DNA of 64,000 nt, taken from contig JBBCBC010000027.1 of the NCBI GenBank assembly GCA_037126765.1, positions 6,658,406-6,722,405 of the forward strand, given 5' to 3'. This DNA is from Stenogyne calaminthoides. Its lineage: Eukaryota > Streptophyta > Magnoliopsida > Lamiales > Lamiaceae. A program made the position numbers and the translations under genes. Position 1 is the stretch's first letter; each line of letters starts with the position of its first letter. Below, piece after piece: positions 11,713 through 21,714 of the stretch. Under the pieces are notes generated by a model, which saw only the letters and a list, made by a program, of their open reading frames with translations, was not told the origin of the DNA and searched no databases.

Positions 11713-12328
11713 GGAAAAATTCAATTTTGGTCACTAAAGTTTACATTTTTACAGTTTTGGTCATCCAAGTTTACTCACTTTCAAAATTGATCACTCAAGT
11801 TCATTATTCCTCTCACATTAGGTCCTGCCGTCAGTTGATTCCTCTTTGACTGACGGAACTAACGGAAAAAAGCACAAATTCATTCAATACACCCCAAAAT
11901 CGAAATTTCAGACTCCTTCTTTTTCAATTTTGCACAATTAAACCCTAATTTCTACAATTTCTCTTGGATTTCCTCCAATCAAAGCTCTGTATCTTAAAAT
12001 TCGACAGCCCATTTCCCCATTTTACCCGAAACTTTATTTTTTTTTTCAATTTTCATTGATTTCATTGGAGGGAAATCCAAGAGAAATTGTAGAAATTAGG
12101 GTTTGTGCAAAATGGGGAAAGAGAGAGTCTGGAATTTTGATTTTGGGGGTGTTTAGGACGAATTCACATTTTTTTTCCGTTAGTTCTGTCAGTCAAAGAC
12201 AGGTCAACTGATGGCAAGACCTACGTGAGAGAAAAAATGAACTTGGGTGACCAATTTTAAAAGTGGGTAAACTTGGGTGACAAAAACTGTAAAAAGATAA
12301 ATTTTAGTGACCAAAATTGATTTTTTCC
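11713..12328. mobile_element. 616-bp foldback element, Mutator-like MITE
   Basis: Nearly the whole element is an inverted repeat. The left arm runs from GGAAAAATTCAATTTTGGTC to about 11975 and the right arm from about 12060 to GACCAAAATTGATTTTTTCC. Both arms contain the pair TAGTTCCGTCAGTCAAAG-type and CCCTAATTTCTACAATTTCT in opposite orientation. The flanks are ACTATCTGGG (11703-11712) and ACAATCTGGG (12329-12338), a 10-bp duplication with one mismatch. There is no coding frame. It lies about 600 bp upstream of the PHOX-type gene. Confidence 0.75.
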
Positions 12329-12338
12329 ACAATCTGGG

Positions 12339-12920
12339 GGCACGAAAACTTCATCAATAGATAGAGATTTTGAAGTTGAGCTAAAATGCAACATTAATAT
12401 AAAAATTGCAGCACAAGTATAGAGTTGGTCAAGATACAGTCAACCGCTAACATGCGAATGGTGAACCGCAAGAAACGACGTCGTCCTCCCACAATCTTGG
12501 AGAAGAGCGAAAAATGCGGTCCCTCAATCTTGTCCATCCCTTCTTAACCATTGTCCAGAAAATTCCCCAAAAATTTGGGGAGGAAAAACAGAGACTCTCC
12601 ATCTTTGCATTTCTATTTTCTTGAAAAATTTAGTAAATATTAGTATTACTATATTTTTGTGGCTTTTACTTGAAGCATCAAAACGCTTGCATTTTCATAT
12701 AATTTTTTGTTTTTAGTTTTGTTTCTCCTTTTTCATATATCTGCAACCGCATGATCTCATTCAACAAACCAACAAGCTTCTTGATTTCAAGAAACTTTTG
12801 AAGGGTTTGAATAAGATTGTGTATTGCAGATATTAATCCCATTTCCATCTTGTTACGTAATCTTATCATTGTTTTCGATTCTGTTGTTGATATTGCCGGA
12901 TTCTGAAGCATCTTTTTTGG
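12339..12920. promoter_or_regulatory. Upstream region and probable 5' UTR of the PHOX-type gene
   Basis: No TATA box is obvious. An AT-rich leader precedes a plausible donor, GG/GTAAGG at 12921, and the coding ATG sits two bases after TTGATTATTAG, a good acceptor ending at 13151. A 5'-UTR intron of about 231 bp (12921-13151) is therefore likely, by inference only. Confidence 0.4.
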
Positions 12921-13152
12921 GTAAGGATTTGAATTTATTCGAGTGTTATTTTTTGCTTTAATTAGCTATTTGGGTGGTGGATTTGTGTATTCTTTTACCC
13001 TTATTCGATTGGCATTTTCAGAATCTGGCATTTTGGGTGTAATTATTGTGCTTAGGAAAGAAAAGATTGAATTGGGATAAATTTAGAAATTAGCGAGAAG
13101 GTTAAGTTTGTGCACACCAGGTGTTTGATAGATTGATTTCTTGATTATTAGC

Positions 13153-15383
13153 ATGGGAAGTCATACTGAATCAGATATGATTCCTTTGGGAGATAATAAA
13201 TGGCGCGAATTATACGCGAGGCAAATGAGGACCGGCGAAAGCAGCCAAAGCAATAGGCCTTATGACATTGACACAGCTGCATTCATGTCAATGTCACAGA
13301 AATTAAAAGATGATGGCAATAGGTTGTTTCAAAGGAGGGATTATGGGGGTGCCATTTTAAAATATGAGAAATCGATTAAATTGCTTCCTAGGTTCCACGC
13401 GGACGTAGCTTATCTCAGGAGTAATATAGCTGAATGCTACATGCAATTTGGCATTAGTGAGTATCCGAGGGCGATTCATGAGTGCAACTTGGCTCTTGAA
13501 GTCACATCGAGTTATAGTAAAGCGCTTTTGAAGAGGGCTAGATGTTACGAGTCGTTAAATAGGCCCGATTTGGCTCTTAGAGATGTTAGGATAGTGTTGA
13601 AATTGGAGCCTAATAATCTTATGGCGAGTGAAATCGAAGAAAGGTTGAGGCAAACCTTCGAGAGGCAAGGGTCGAGACTTAGTGATATTCCTGTTGATTT
13701 GGTTCCAATGCCTGACATTGAGTGGTCAAATGAAAGCAGGGGAGTTGGAGAGAAATCGGGCAAACAGAGAAAAAACAGCATACTAGATGGAAAGAAAGTT
13801 GATGGGGTTTCTGATGGCAAATCAAAAGTTATGTCTGGAATTGAGGAAAAGAACACCGAAGACAAATTGGTCGTTGAGGAAGAGAAAATAAGTACTGGAA
13901 ACGAGGAAGAGCTTAGAAGAACGGTGAAATTAGTGTTTAAAGAGGACATAAGGTGGGCTCAAATTCCTCTCAATTGCGAAATTTTGAAACTAAGGGAGAT
14001 CATCTCTGATCGTTTTCCCAGCTCCAAAGCGATTATCATCAAGTTTAAGGATCAAGAAGGCGATATGGTTACAATCACCACAACCGAAGAGCTCCGTTTG
14101 GCTGAAGCTTCAGCTGGACGGGGTTCCATCAAGCTGCATATAATCGAAGTCACCCCAGATCAAGATCCACTCTTTAATAAGATCAAAAAGGAAAAAGAAA
14201 GGCTTGAGAGGAAACACAGTGCTGCAAATGAGAAAAAAGAGAGGGAAAATAAGGAAGTAGTACATGGTGATTCTACTTGTATCAGTGATTGGATCATTCA
14301 GTTTGCTCAGTTCTTCAAGAATCATGTTGGGTTTGATGTTGATGCTTATATCGATCTCCATGAAGTTGGAGTGAAGCTCTACTCGGAAGCTATGGAGGAA
14401 ACGGTGACTAGCGAAGAGGCTCAGGACCTGTTTGGCATTGCTGCAGATAAATTTCATGAATTGGCAGCTTTAGCTCTTTTCAATGTGGGAAATGTCCACA
14501 TGTCTAGAGCAAGAAAGAGGGTCTATTTTAAAGAAGATTCGTCTCGTGATTCTATCATCGAGCAGGTTAAATCTGCTTACGAATGGGCCCAGGAGGAATT
14601 CACTCAGGCAGGGAAAAAATATGAAGAAGCCCTTAAAATCAAACCGAATTTCTACGAAGCTGTTCTTGCTCTTGGCCAGCAGCAGTTTGAGCAGGCCAAG
14701 CTTTTTGGTATTACGCAATTGGGACCGAAACTGATCTGGAGTTATGGCCGTCTGGTGAAGTTCTTATGCTGTATAATAACGCCGAGGAGAATATGGAGAA
14801 GGGGATGCAGATGTGGGAGGATCTGCAAGAACAGCGTATGTGTGAGCTTCACCAGCAGAATAAAATCGAGGCGCTTTTGCAGAAAATGAAACTCGATAGC
14901 ATGTTGAAAAGCATATCTGCTGATGAAATTGAAGAACAGGCGAATAACATTAGGTCTCAGATATACGTTCTGTGGGGTACAATGTTGTACGAAAGATCGA
15001 TAATGGAATTCAAACTTGGACTCCCTGTTTGGCAAGAATGCTTGGAGGTTTCGGTCGAGAAATTTGAACTTGCTGGAGCTTCTTCATCTGATATTGCTGT
15101 GATGATCAAGAATCATTGTTCTAATGATACAGCATTTGGAGGTAATTAGTTTAATCTCTTTTTTTTTTATTTAGATTAAGAAGTGATTTAAACTGATGTA
15201 ATATAGGTCTTAAACTTGTTTGATTTTCTTGCAGCTTTAAATTTCAACATTGATGAGATAGTACAGGCGTGGAATGAGATGTATGAAGCCAAAAAGTGGC
15301 AGAAAAATATATCATCTTTCAGACTAGAGCCGCTTCTCAGAAGACGAGTTTCGAAGCTTTATTACGCCCTCGAATGTGCATAA
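13153..15383 (+). CDS. PHOX-type TPR and PB1 domain protein (one frameshift)
   Basis: Two coding exons, 13153-15141 and 15235-15383, would give about 712 residues, the usual size for plant PHOX1-4/CLMP1 proteins. These are cytosolic proteins with an N-terminal TPR array, which in this family can contact Hsp70/Hsp90, and a PB1 oligomerisation domain. Visible in order: TPR block at residues 49-165 (LKDDGNRLFQRRDYGGAILK), an acidic/basic linker, PB1 at about 255-335 (RRTVKLVFKEDIRWAQIP), then a second helical repeat region with ALGQQQFEQAK and a C-terminal DEIVQAWNEMYEAKKW. At 14702-14706 a run of five T shifts the frame after FEQAKL; six T would restore it, and everything downstream is conserved in the other frame. 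It is either a base-call error or a recent null allele. The ATG at 13153 is chosen because the sequence upstream has only non-ATG codons. The intron is GT-AG. Confidence 0.85.
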
Positions 15384-16127
15384 ATTAATCCATGGAGCAA
15401 CTTGCATATAAAGAGTAAGACGTTTTATTCAAGAAAAATGTTTCCTTTATGCTTACCTATTACTTTCTTCTTTAGGATGAATCTGAAGTAGTTAAATAGA
15501 TTAATCCAAACATGGATAGTATGATCTTTAAATCATGATGTTTAAAATGAAAGAAGAAACTCTAAAGATAATTTACAGGGGCAAAGTCTTATGTAAACTT
15601 GATGCATGGTTTGTGTTTTGTGTGTATTCTGAAACAGTATTAGCTGTTTCATGCAAAAGTATTAGTTGTTATTCTGAATTTTTTAACATATTTTGCAGGA
15701 TTTGTTGTATCACGTGTAATTACAGTGGGAACAGAATGTATGAATTCTACTGGTTTTCCAGTTTGTGGGGGGCGAGTTGGAGTTGCAGAAAAATAATTTT
15801 TGTTAGTTCTTGCTTCATTTTCAAGATCCCATGGTGGTTATATCTGTGAGCATTAATTAAGATTGATTTTTTACTTTTTATTTTGTAATTTTTTCGATTT
15901 TGAAAGGTTATCTATTTCACCAATTTGGGTATTCTACTCGAATTGCAAATGATCCTCAATTGTAATTATAATACTTTCAATATATTGTCATATGTATATT
16001 ATCGATTGTCAGTTGATATAGCTGATGTGTACAGTGTAATTTAGACTTGAATTCTTGAATTATTTCGATTAATTCAAGTATCAATGAATAGATAGTATCA
16101 ATGACTCAATGTCCTTTTTTTTCATTC
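15384..16127. other. 3' flank of the PHOX-type gene
   Basis: This is 3' UTR and spacer, rich in T. A 104-codon open frame at 15535-15849 is cysteine- and phenylalanine-rich by composition and matches nothing I know. No separate gene is supported. Confidence 0.4.
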
Positions 16128-16132
16128 TTGTG

Positions 16133-16412
16133 TGTTGGAATTGTGTAAAATAAAGAAGTTTGTTTTATCCCACATCGGAATGTATCAAAAGTTGGAGGAC
16201 TTCCTAATCCTATAAGAAGTCCTATTCTGTCCCACATCGGATTGTGAAAAAAGGTGAAGGGCTTCCTAATGTTATTTAAGAAGCCCAGGTCTCTTTGATG
16301 CAAGTGCATCAGTTGGTTTCGGTTTTGGGCTTATTAATTTAGGCCCAAGCAGTTAGGGATTATTATTTGGTTTATTTATCGTTTTTATATCTTTCTCGCA
16401 TCAGTTATAACA
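16133..16412 (+). repeat. 5' LTR (280 bp) of the copia element
   Basis: TG..CA ends. It matches the 3' LTR with about five substitutions over the first 195 bp, then lacks most of the following segment present in the 3' LTR, rejoining at GGTTTATTTATCG. The missing part probably includes the R region and polyadenylation signals. Confidence 0.9.
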
Positions 16413-16461
16413 AACTGGTATCTAGAGCCTTGTTGGGGGTTTTCGCAATTTGGCGAGAAAG

Positions 16462-17157
16462 ATGAAGGGTGGGATAAACGTGAAAATTGACAAGTTCACG
16501 CGGAAGAACAGTTTCAGTTTATGGCAGATCAAGATGCGTGCCTTGTTGCGTGCCTTGTTGAAACAACAAGGACTGTGGGCACCGTTGATGAAAAAGACGG
16601 TGGATTTGGAAGAAGCAGAGATGGCCACTCTGGAGGAGAAGGCACACTCATCAATCATATTGTGTCTCACAGATGACATCATTACCGAAGTCGCAGAGGA
16701 GGAAACTGCAGCTGGTCTATGGTTGAAGTTGGAGAGTCTGTGTATGACAAAGTCGCTAACCAATAAGTTGTTGTTGAAACAACGTCTGTTCAGTTTGCGT
16801 ATGCATGAAGGTCAGCCACTTCGTGAACATCTGGATCAATTGAATACAATTCTATTAGAATTGCGTAATATTGATGTTAAAGTTGATGATGAGGATGCTG
16901 CTTTAATTCTGTTGGTTTCTCTACCTTTGTCGTATGAGAATTTTGTGCAGTCTTTCATTGTTGGGAAAGACACTGTATCCTTGGAAGAGGTCAGATCATC
17001 TCTGTATACTAGAGAGTTGCGACATAAGGCGAGTGGTGGAAGTTCAGATAATCAGGCCGCTGGACTAGTAGCTAGTGGGAACAAGGGACCTGGAAAATCA
17101 GGAAAGAAGAAATTCAAGAAGTCTGGGTCAAAGGGTCCTAAACCAGACGATATCTGA
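16462..17157 (+). pseudogene. copia gag (nucleocapsid split by frameshift)
   Basis: The ATG at 16462 opens a copia-type gag (UBN2-like) with NSFSLWQIKMRALL near the start, LWLKLESLCMTKSLTNKLLL in the centre and LREHLDQLNTILLELR after it. The frame ends in TGA at 17155-17157. A CCHC zinc knuckle (pattern CX2CX4HX4C) continues in another frame at 17153-17200, so one base has been lost just before it, and the knuckle is followed by an in-frame TAG at 17213-17215. Gag forms the particle that houses reverse transcription. Confidence 0.8.
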
Positions 17158-17316
17158 CTACTGCAAAGAGCCAGGTCATTGGAAAAATGATTGTACGAAG
17201 AAGAAGAAGAAGTAGGAAGACAAAGCAGGTACTGCCGCTGTTGCTGAAGGAGATGACACCAACTCCAAGGAAGATGTAGTCCTAGTTGCTAATGGACAAA
17301 CACATCACACTGATGT

Positions 17317-20300
17317 GTGGTTCTTGATTCCAGGGCATCTTATCATATATGTCCGTGCAGAGAGTGGTTTACAACTTACGAGCAAGTGGATGGAGACAAT
17401 ATTTCTATGGCCAACAGTTCAGTTTGCAAGACGGTTGGAATAGGCTCAATTCAATTACGGACACATGATGGTAAATTTTGCACATTGAACGATGTTAGAC
17501 ATGTTCCACAAATGACGAAGAATCTGATATCACTTAGTCTTCTAGACAATAAGGATTTTTATTTCAGAGGTGAAGGTGGAGTTATGTATGTCTACAAGGG
17601 TTCTAATGTGGTTCTGAAAGGTGTGAAGCGAGGAACTTTGTACTTTTTGCAAGGTTCAACGCTATCTGACTCTGCTGTTGTTTCATCATCGGAAGTTCAC
17701 AAAGACGACTTGACTAAGTTATGGCACATGAGACTTGGCCACATAAGTGAACGAGGGATGCAAATTCTGTCGAAAGATGATTTTCTTGGTGGCCACAAGG
17801 TCACTAGTCTTGGTTTCTGTGAGCACTGTGTTTTTGGGAAGCTTCATCGCAGCAAGTTTCCCAAGGCAATTCATAGAACAAAAGGCACACTTGATTATAT
17901 CCATTCTAATTGTTGGGGACCTTCTCGTGTTGACTCTTTAGGAGGCAATAGATACTTCGTGTCTATGATTGATGACTACTCAAGAATGACTTGGGTAATT
18001 ATGATGAAGCATAAAAGTGAAGCTTTCAAGAGTTTCAAGCAATGGAAGGCGTTGGTGGAAAATCAAACAGGGAAGAAAATCAAAAGGCTGCGAACTGATA
18101 ATGGTCTGGAATTATGTTCTTCTGATTTCGATGAGTTCTGCAAGAATGAAGGGATCGCAAGACATCATACAGTAAGAGATACACCACAACATAATGGTGT
18201 AGCAGAACGCATGAATCAGACACTTCTGGAGAGAGCTCGATGCATGCTCTCTAATGCTGGATTAACCCGAAGATTTTGGGCAGAAGCGGTCAGCACGGCA
18301 TGTTACTTGATAAATCGTTCACCTCACACAGGTATCAACCTCAAAACACCTTACGAGGTGTGGTCTGGTAAGTCTGCAGATTACTCTAATTTGGGAGCTT
18401 TTGGATGTAATGTTTATTATCATGTAAATGAGGGTAAATTGGAGCCAAGAGCGAAGAAATGAGTTTTTGTGGGCTATGAAAACGATGTTAAGGGGTGTAT
18501 GATCTGGTCTCCATCAGAAAGTAAAGTCATACTTAGCAGAAATGTTATTTTTTATGAGAATTCTATGTTTAACCCCACTGTGAAGTCTATTGTTGTATCA
18601 GAAAATAATAGTGTTCACAAACAGGTGGAGCAGAGTGAGTCACGAAAGGAAGATGAAGAACAACACTCACATTCTGACAGCGAGCTGAAAGATGCATCAC
18701 CACCAGAATCTCAACCATCTGAGACAAGACCGTACAGTATAGCTCTTGATCGAGCTAGAAGGATTGGAGTTGAGGCTCCAAGGCGATATAGGTTTGAGGA
18801 TATGGTGGGTTATGCATTACAGGTTGCTGAAGAGGTGGATTCTCATGATCCATCTACCTACAAAGAAGCTGTTACATGTACAGAGTCTACCCAATGACTT
18901 GCTGCCATGGGAGATGAGATGGAGTCACTTCACAAGAATATGACTTGGGAGTTAGTCAAGAAGCCTCCGGAGAGAAAGATTATTACATGCAAGTGGGTCT
19001 TCAAGAAGAAGGAAGGAATATCATCTGCTGAGGGTATCAGGTATAAGGCAAGAGTCGTTGCTAGGGGGTTCCATCAGAAAGAGGGAGTAGACTATGATGA
19101 GATTTTCTCACCGGTAGTCAGACATACTTCTATTAGAGTGTTACTTCAAATGGTAGCACATCAGGACCAGGAACTTGAACAACTCGATGTGAAGACAACT
19201 TTTCTACGCAGAGAGTTGGATAAAGAGATATACATGACCCAACCAGACGGTTTTCAAGTTCCCGGGAAAGAAGAGTACGTTTGCAAATTGAAGAAATCCT
19301 TATATTTGCTGAAGTAGTCTCCAATGCAGTGGTACAAGAGATTTGATGGTTATATGACACATCTTGGCTACAACAGGAGTCCGTATAATAGTTGTGTGTA
19401 TCACAACAAGCTGGAAGATGATTCATTTATCTACTTAGCCTTATATGTTGATGATATGCTGATAGCTGCAAAGAACAAGTCAGATATTCAGAAGCTAAAA
19501 GGTCTTCTCAGTGCTGAGTTTGAGATGAAGGATTTGGGTGCTGCCCAGAAAATATTGGGAATAGAGATTAGGGATAGAACTCGAAGAAGCTTTTCCTTTC
19601 ACAGAAGGATTATATTCAGAAGATATTATCAAGGTTTGGTATGTCTACAACTAAACCTATTGATACTCCAAGTGCTGCAAATATTCATTTGTCTATTGCT
19701 TTCGCTCCTAAATCTGCTGAGGAGAAGGAGTACATGTCTTGGGTTCTATGCTAGTGCAGTAGGGAGTTTGATGTATGTTATGGTATGTACTAGACCTGAT
19801 CTTGCACATGCTGTTAGCGTTGTCAGCAAGTTTATGGCTCAACCTGGAAAGGAACAGTGGCAGGCTGTGAAGAGGATATTTCGGTACCTTAGAGGTACAT
19901 CTGATGTCGATCCCATTTATGGAGGTGATACGAATTGTTTAGTTTCAGGCTACTGTGATTCTGATTATGCAGGAGATGTTGACAGTAGAAGGCCTATGAC
20001 CGGTTATGCTTTTACTCTTGGTGGTTCTGTTGTAAGTTGGAAGGCAACTTTGCAGCCTACGATTACTTTGTCTACTACAGAGGCAGAGCACATGGCCTTG
20101 ACTGAAGCAGCCAAAGAGAGAATCTGGTTGAAAGGGCTGGTTAGTGATCTTGGTCTACATCATGATTATGCAACTGTATTCTGTGACAGTCTGAGTGCAA
20201 TATGTTTAGCCAAGGATCAAGTTCATCATGAGAGAACGAAACATATTGATGTCAGGTATCATTTTCTGAGAAGTGAGAAGAGGGTTAAAGTAAAGAAAGT

Positions 20301-20393
20301 TGGGACTGCTGATAACCCAACTGACATGTTCACCAAGCCGGTTTCAAATAACAAGTTCCAACATTGTTTGAACTTGTTAAATATTACAAGCTG
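17317..20393 (+). pseudogene. copia pol remnants: protease, integrase, RT, RNase H
   Basis: The protease site begins at 17317 and reads DSR where copia proteases have DSG or DTG, so the active-site glycine is lost. The pre-integrase motif LWHMRLGH is near 17720. The integrase core carries IDDYSRMTWV, RTDNG and PQHNGVAERMN (D, D, E). RT follows with DVKTTFL and the catalytic YVDDMLIAA, and RNase H with TEAEHMALTEAAKERIWL. Lesions seen: TGA at 18460-18462, TGA at 18895-18897, TAG at 19315-19317, and a frame change near 19590 restored near 19745. The three stops each fit a single-base change of a conserved Cys, Trp or Gln codon. Coding ends at 20391-20393. Confidence 0.85.
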
Positions 20394-20540
20394 ATAGTTG
20401 CCCAGTCTTGGGGAAAATCTGTGTACGAGGAGTTGCTTGTACGTCTTGACACTTTTATGGTGCATCTGGTACATCTGTGAGAGGATTCAAGTCAAGGTGG
20501 AGATAATGAAGTTTTCTGTTATTTTACCAAGGTGGAGATT

Positions 20541-20980
20541 TGTTGGAATTGTGTAAAATAAAGAAGTTTGTTTTATCCCACATCAAATTGTATCAAAAGT
20601 TGGAGGACTTCCTAATCCTATAAGAAGTCCTATTCTGTCCCACATCGGATTGTGAAAAAAGGTGAAGGACTTCCTAATGTTATTTAAGAAGTCCAGGTCT
20701 CTTTGATGCAAGTGCATCAGTTGGTTTCGGTTTTGGGCTTATTAATTTAGGCCTAGTCGGTTTCGGTTTTGGGCTTATTAACTTAGGTCAAATCAGTTAG
20801 GGATTATTATTTATATTCTCATTTGAGTTGTATATTGTTGTCGGTTCTGAATAATATACGAGATCCTCTCTTCTGCCAGTGGACGTAGCTAACAAATTGT
20901 TAGTGAACCACGTAAAATTTTGGTGTCGATTTATTTGGTTTATTTATCGTTTTTATATCTTTCTCGCATCAGTTATAACA
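20541..20980 (+). repeat. 3' LTR (440 bp) of the copia element
   Basis: Starts directly after the polypurine tract and ends GTTATAACA. Relative to the 5' LTR it holds an extra partial repeat of a GGTTTCGGTTTTGGGCTTATT phrase and about 130 bp more, including AATAATATACGAGATCCTCT, before the shared terminus. Confidence 0.9.
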
Positions 20981-20985
20981 TTGTG

Positions 20986-21540
20986 CAATTGTACTTTTAT
21001 AGTTTTAAGGATTACTACAAAAATGTGTTTGTGTTTCAGGTAGTGTTTGAAAATGTGTGTGTTTTATGAATATAAAAAGTTACCTTTTGTTTAGGTGAAT
21101 ATAAATATCATAATAAATAAATTGCTAGTATAGATGTAACTTGAATACAAAAATGTCGAAAAAAGTATTTAAATGTTTGATGTTCTTTGCAAGTATCATG
21201 ACTAGATAGTAAAAAAAAAAAAAAAAAAAAAAGACTAGAAAAAATGTTCATTACCTTTGTAATTATACGAAAATAATAATGGTTAAAAAATTGATGTAAG
21301 CGACTGTCATAATTTTTTTAAAAAAGAGCACTATATATTAACAATATTAAACATTCTAAAATTTAAAAATTCAGTAACACTCTCATTTGAAAAAAAAAAA
21401 TCAGATCAACCACATCTTAAATTTCTTTTAATGTTTTTCTACAGAAATATTTGCACTACAATTTTATTTTTATTTTTTGACAGCACTGCAATTTTGTTAT
21501 AATGAAATAAATGAAAACAAAACAAGGTCCGTAACTTCAG
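20986..21540. other. Spacer with poly(A) run
   Basis: AT-rich spacer between the copia element and RPB6. It includes a run of 22 A at about 21210-21231. No gene is visible. Confidence 0.4.
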
Positions 21541-21549
21541 TACGCAAGA

Positions 21550-21620
21550 TGGGCTTTAATTTTAATTATAATGGGCTTTTATCTTCGGCCCACTTCTCAA
21601 ATCGGTCTTGGATATAAATA
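21550..21620 (+). promoter_or_regulatory. RPB6 core promoter: site II elements and TATA box
   Basis: TGGGCT at 21550 and 21572 and GGCCCA at 21587 match plant site II elements (TGGGCY), which are frequent in promoters of housekeeping and growth genes and are bound by TCP factors. TATAAATA follows at 21613-21620, about 95 bp before the ATG. Spacing suits a transcription start near 21645. The functional role is inferred. Confidence 0.6.
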
Positions 21621-21714
21621 TATAGTTTCCGATTTCGACCAGTAAAGCTTTTAGGGTGAGAGGCGAAGAGCGAAAAAGAGCAAGCAGAGTGAAGAAAGAG
21701 AAACCCGTATCGCC

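Larger units (their letters stand above)
16133..20980 (+). mobile_element. Ty1/copia LTR retrotransposon, complete but decayed
   Basis: Flanked by a perfect 5-bp target duplication TTGTG (16128-16132 and 20981-20985). It begins TGTTGGAATT and ends GTTATAACA. After the 5' LTR, a tRNA-Met-type primer site reads TGGTATCTAGAGC, one base longer than the usual form; a polypurine tract AAGGTGGAGATT precedes the 3' LTR. Domain order is gag, protease, integrase, RT, RNase H, which is the copia order. The coding region has several stops and frameshifts, so this copy cannot make a full polyprotein. The gag and pol motifs resemble the Tork/Tnt1-like group, a judgement by eye. Confidence 0.9.

Noticed and set aside
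13545..13949. 134-codon minus-strand frame inside the PHOX-type gene
   Set aside because: Antisense shadow of a recognised TPR/PB1 coding exon.
15535..15849. 104-codon frame downstream of the PHOX-type gene
   Set aside because: Low-complexity, Cys/Phe-rich by T-rich composition; no domain and no splice context.
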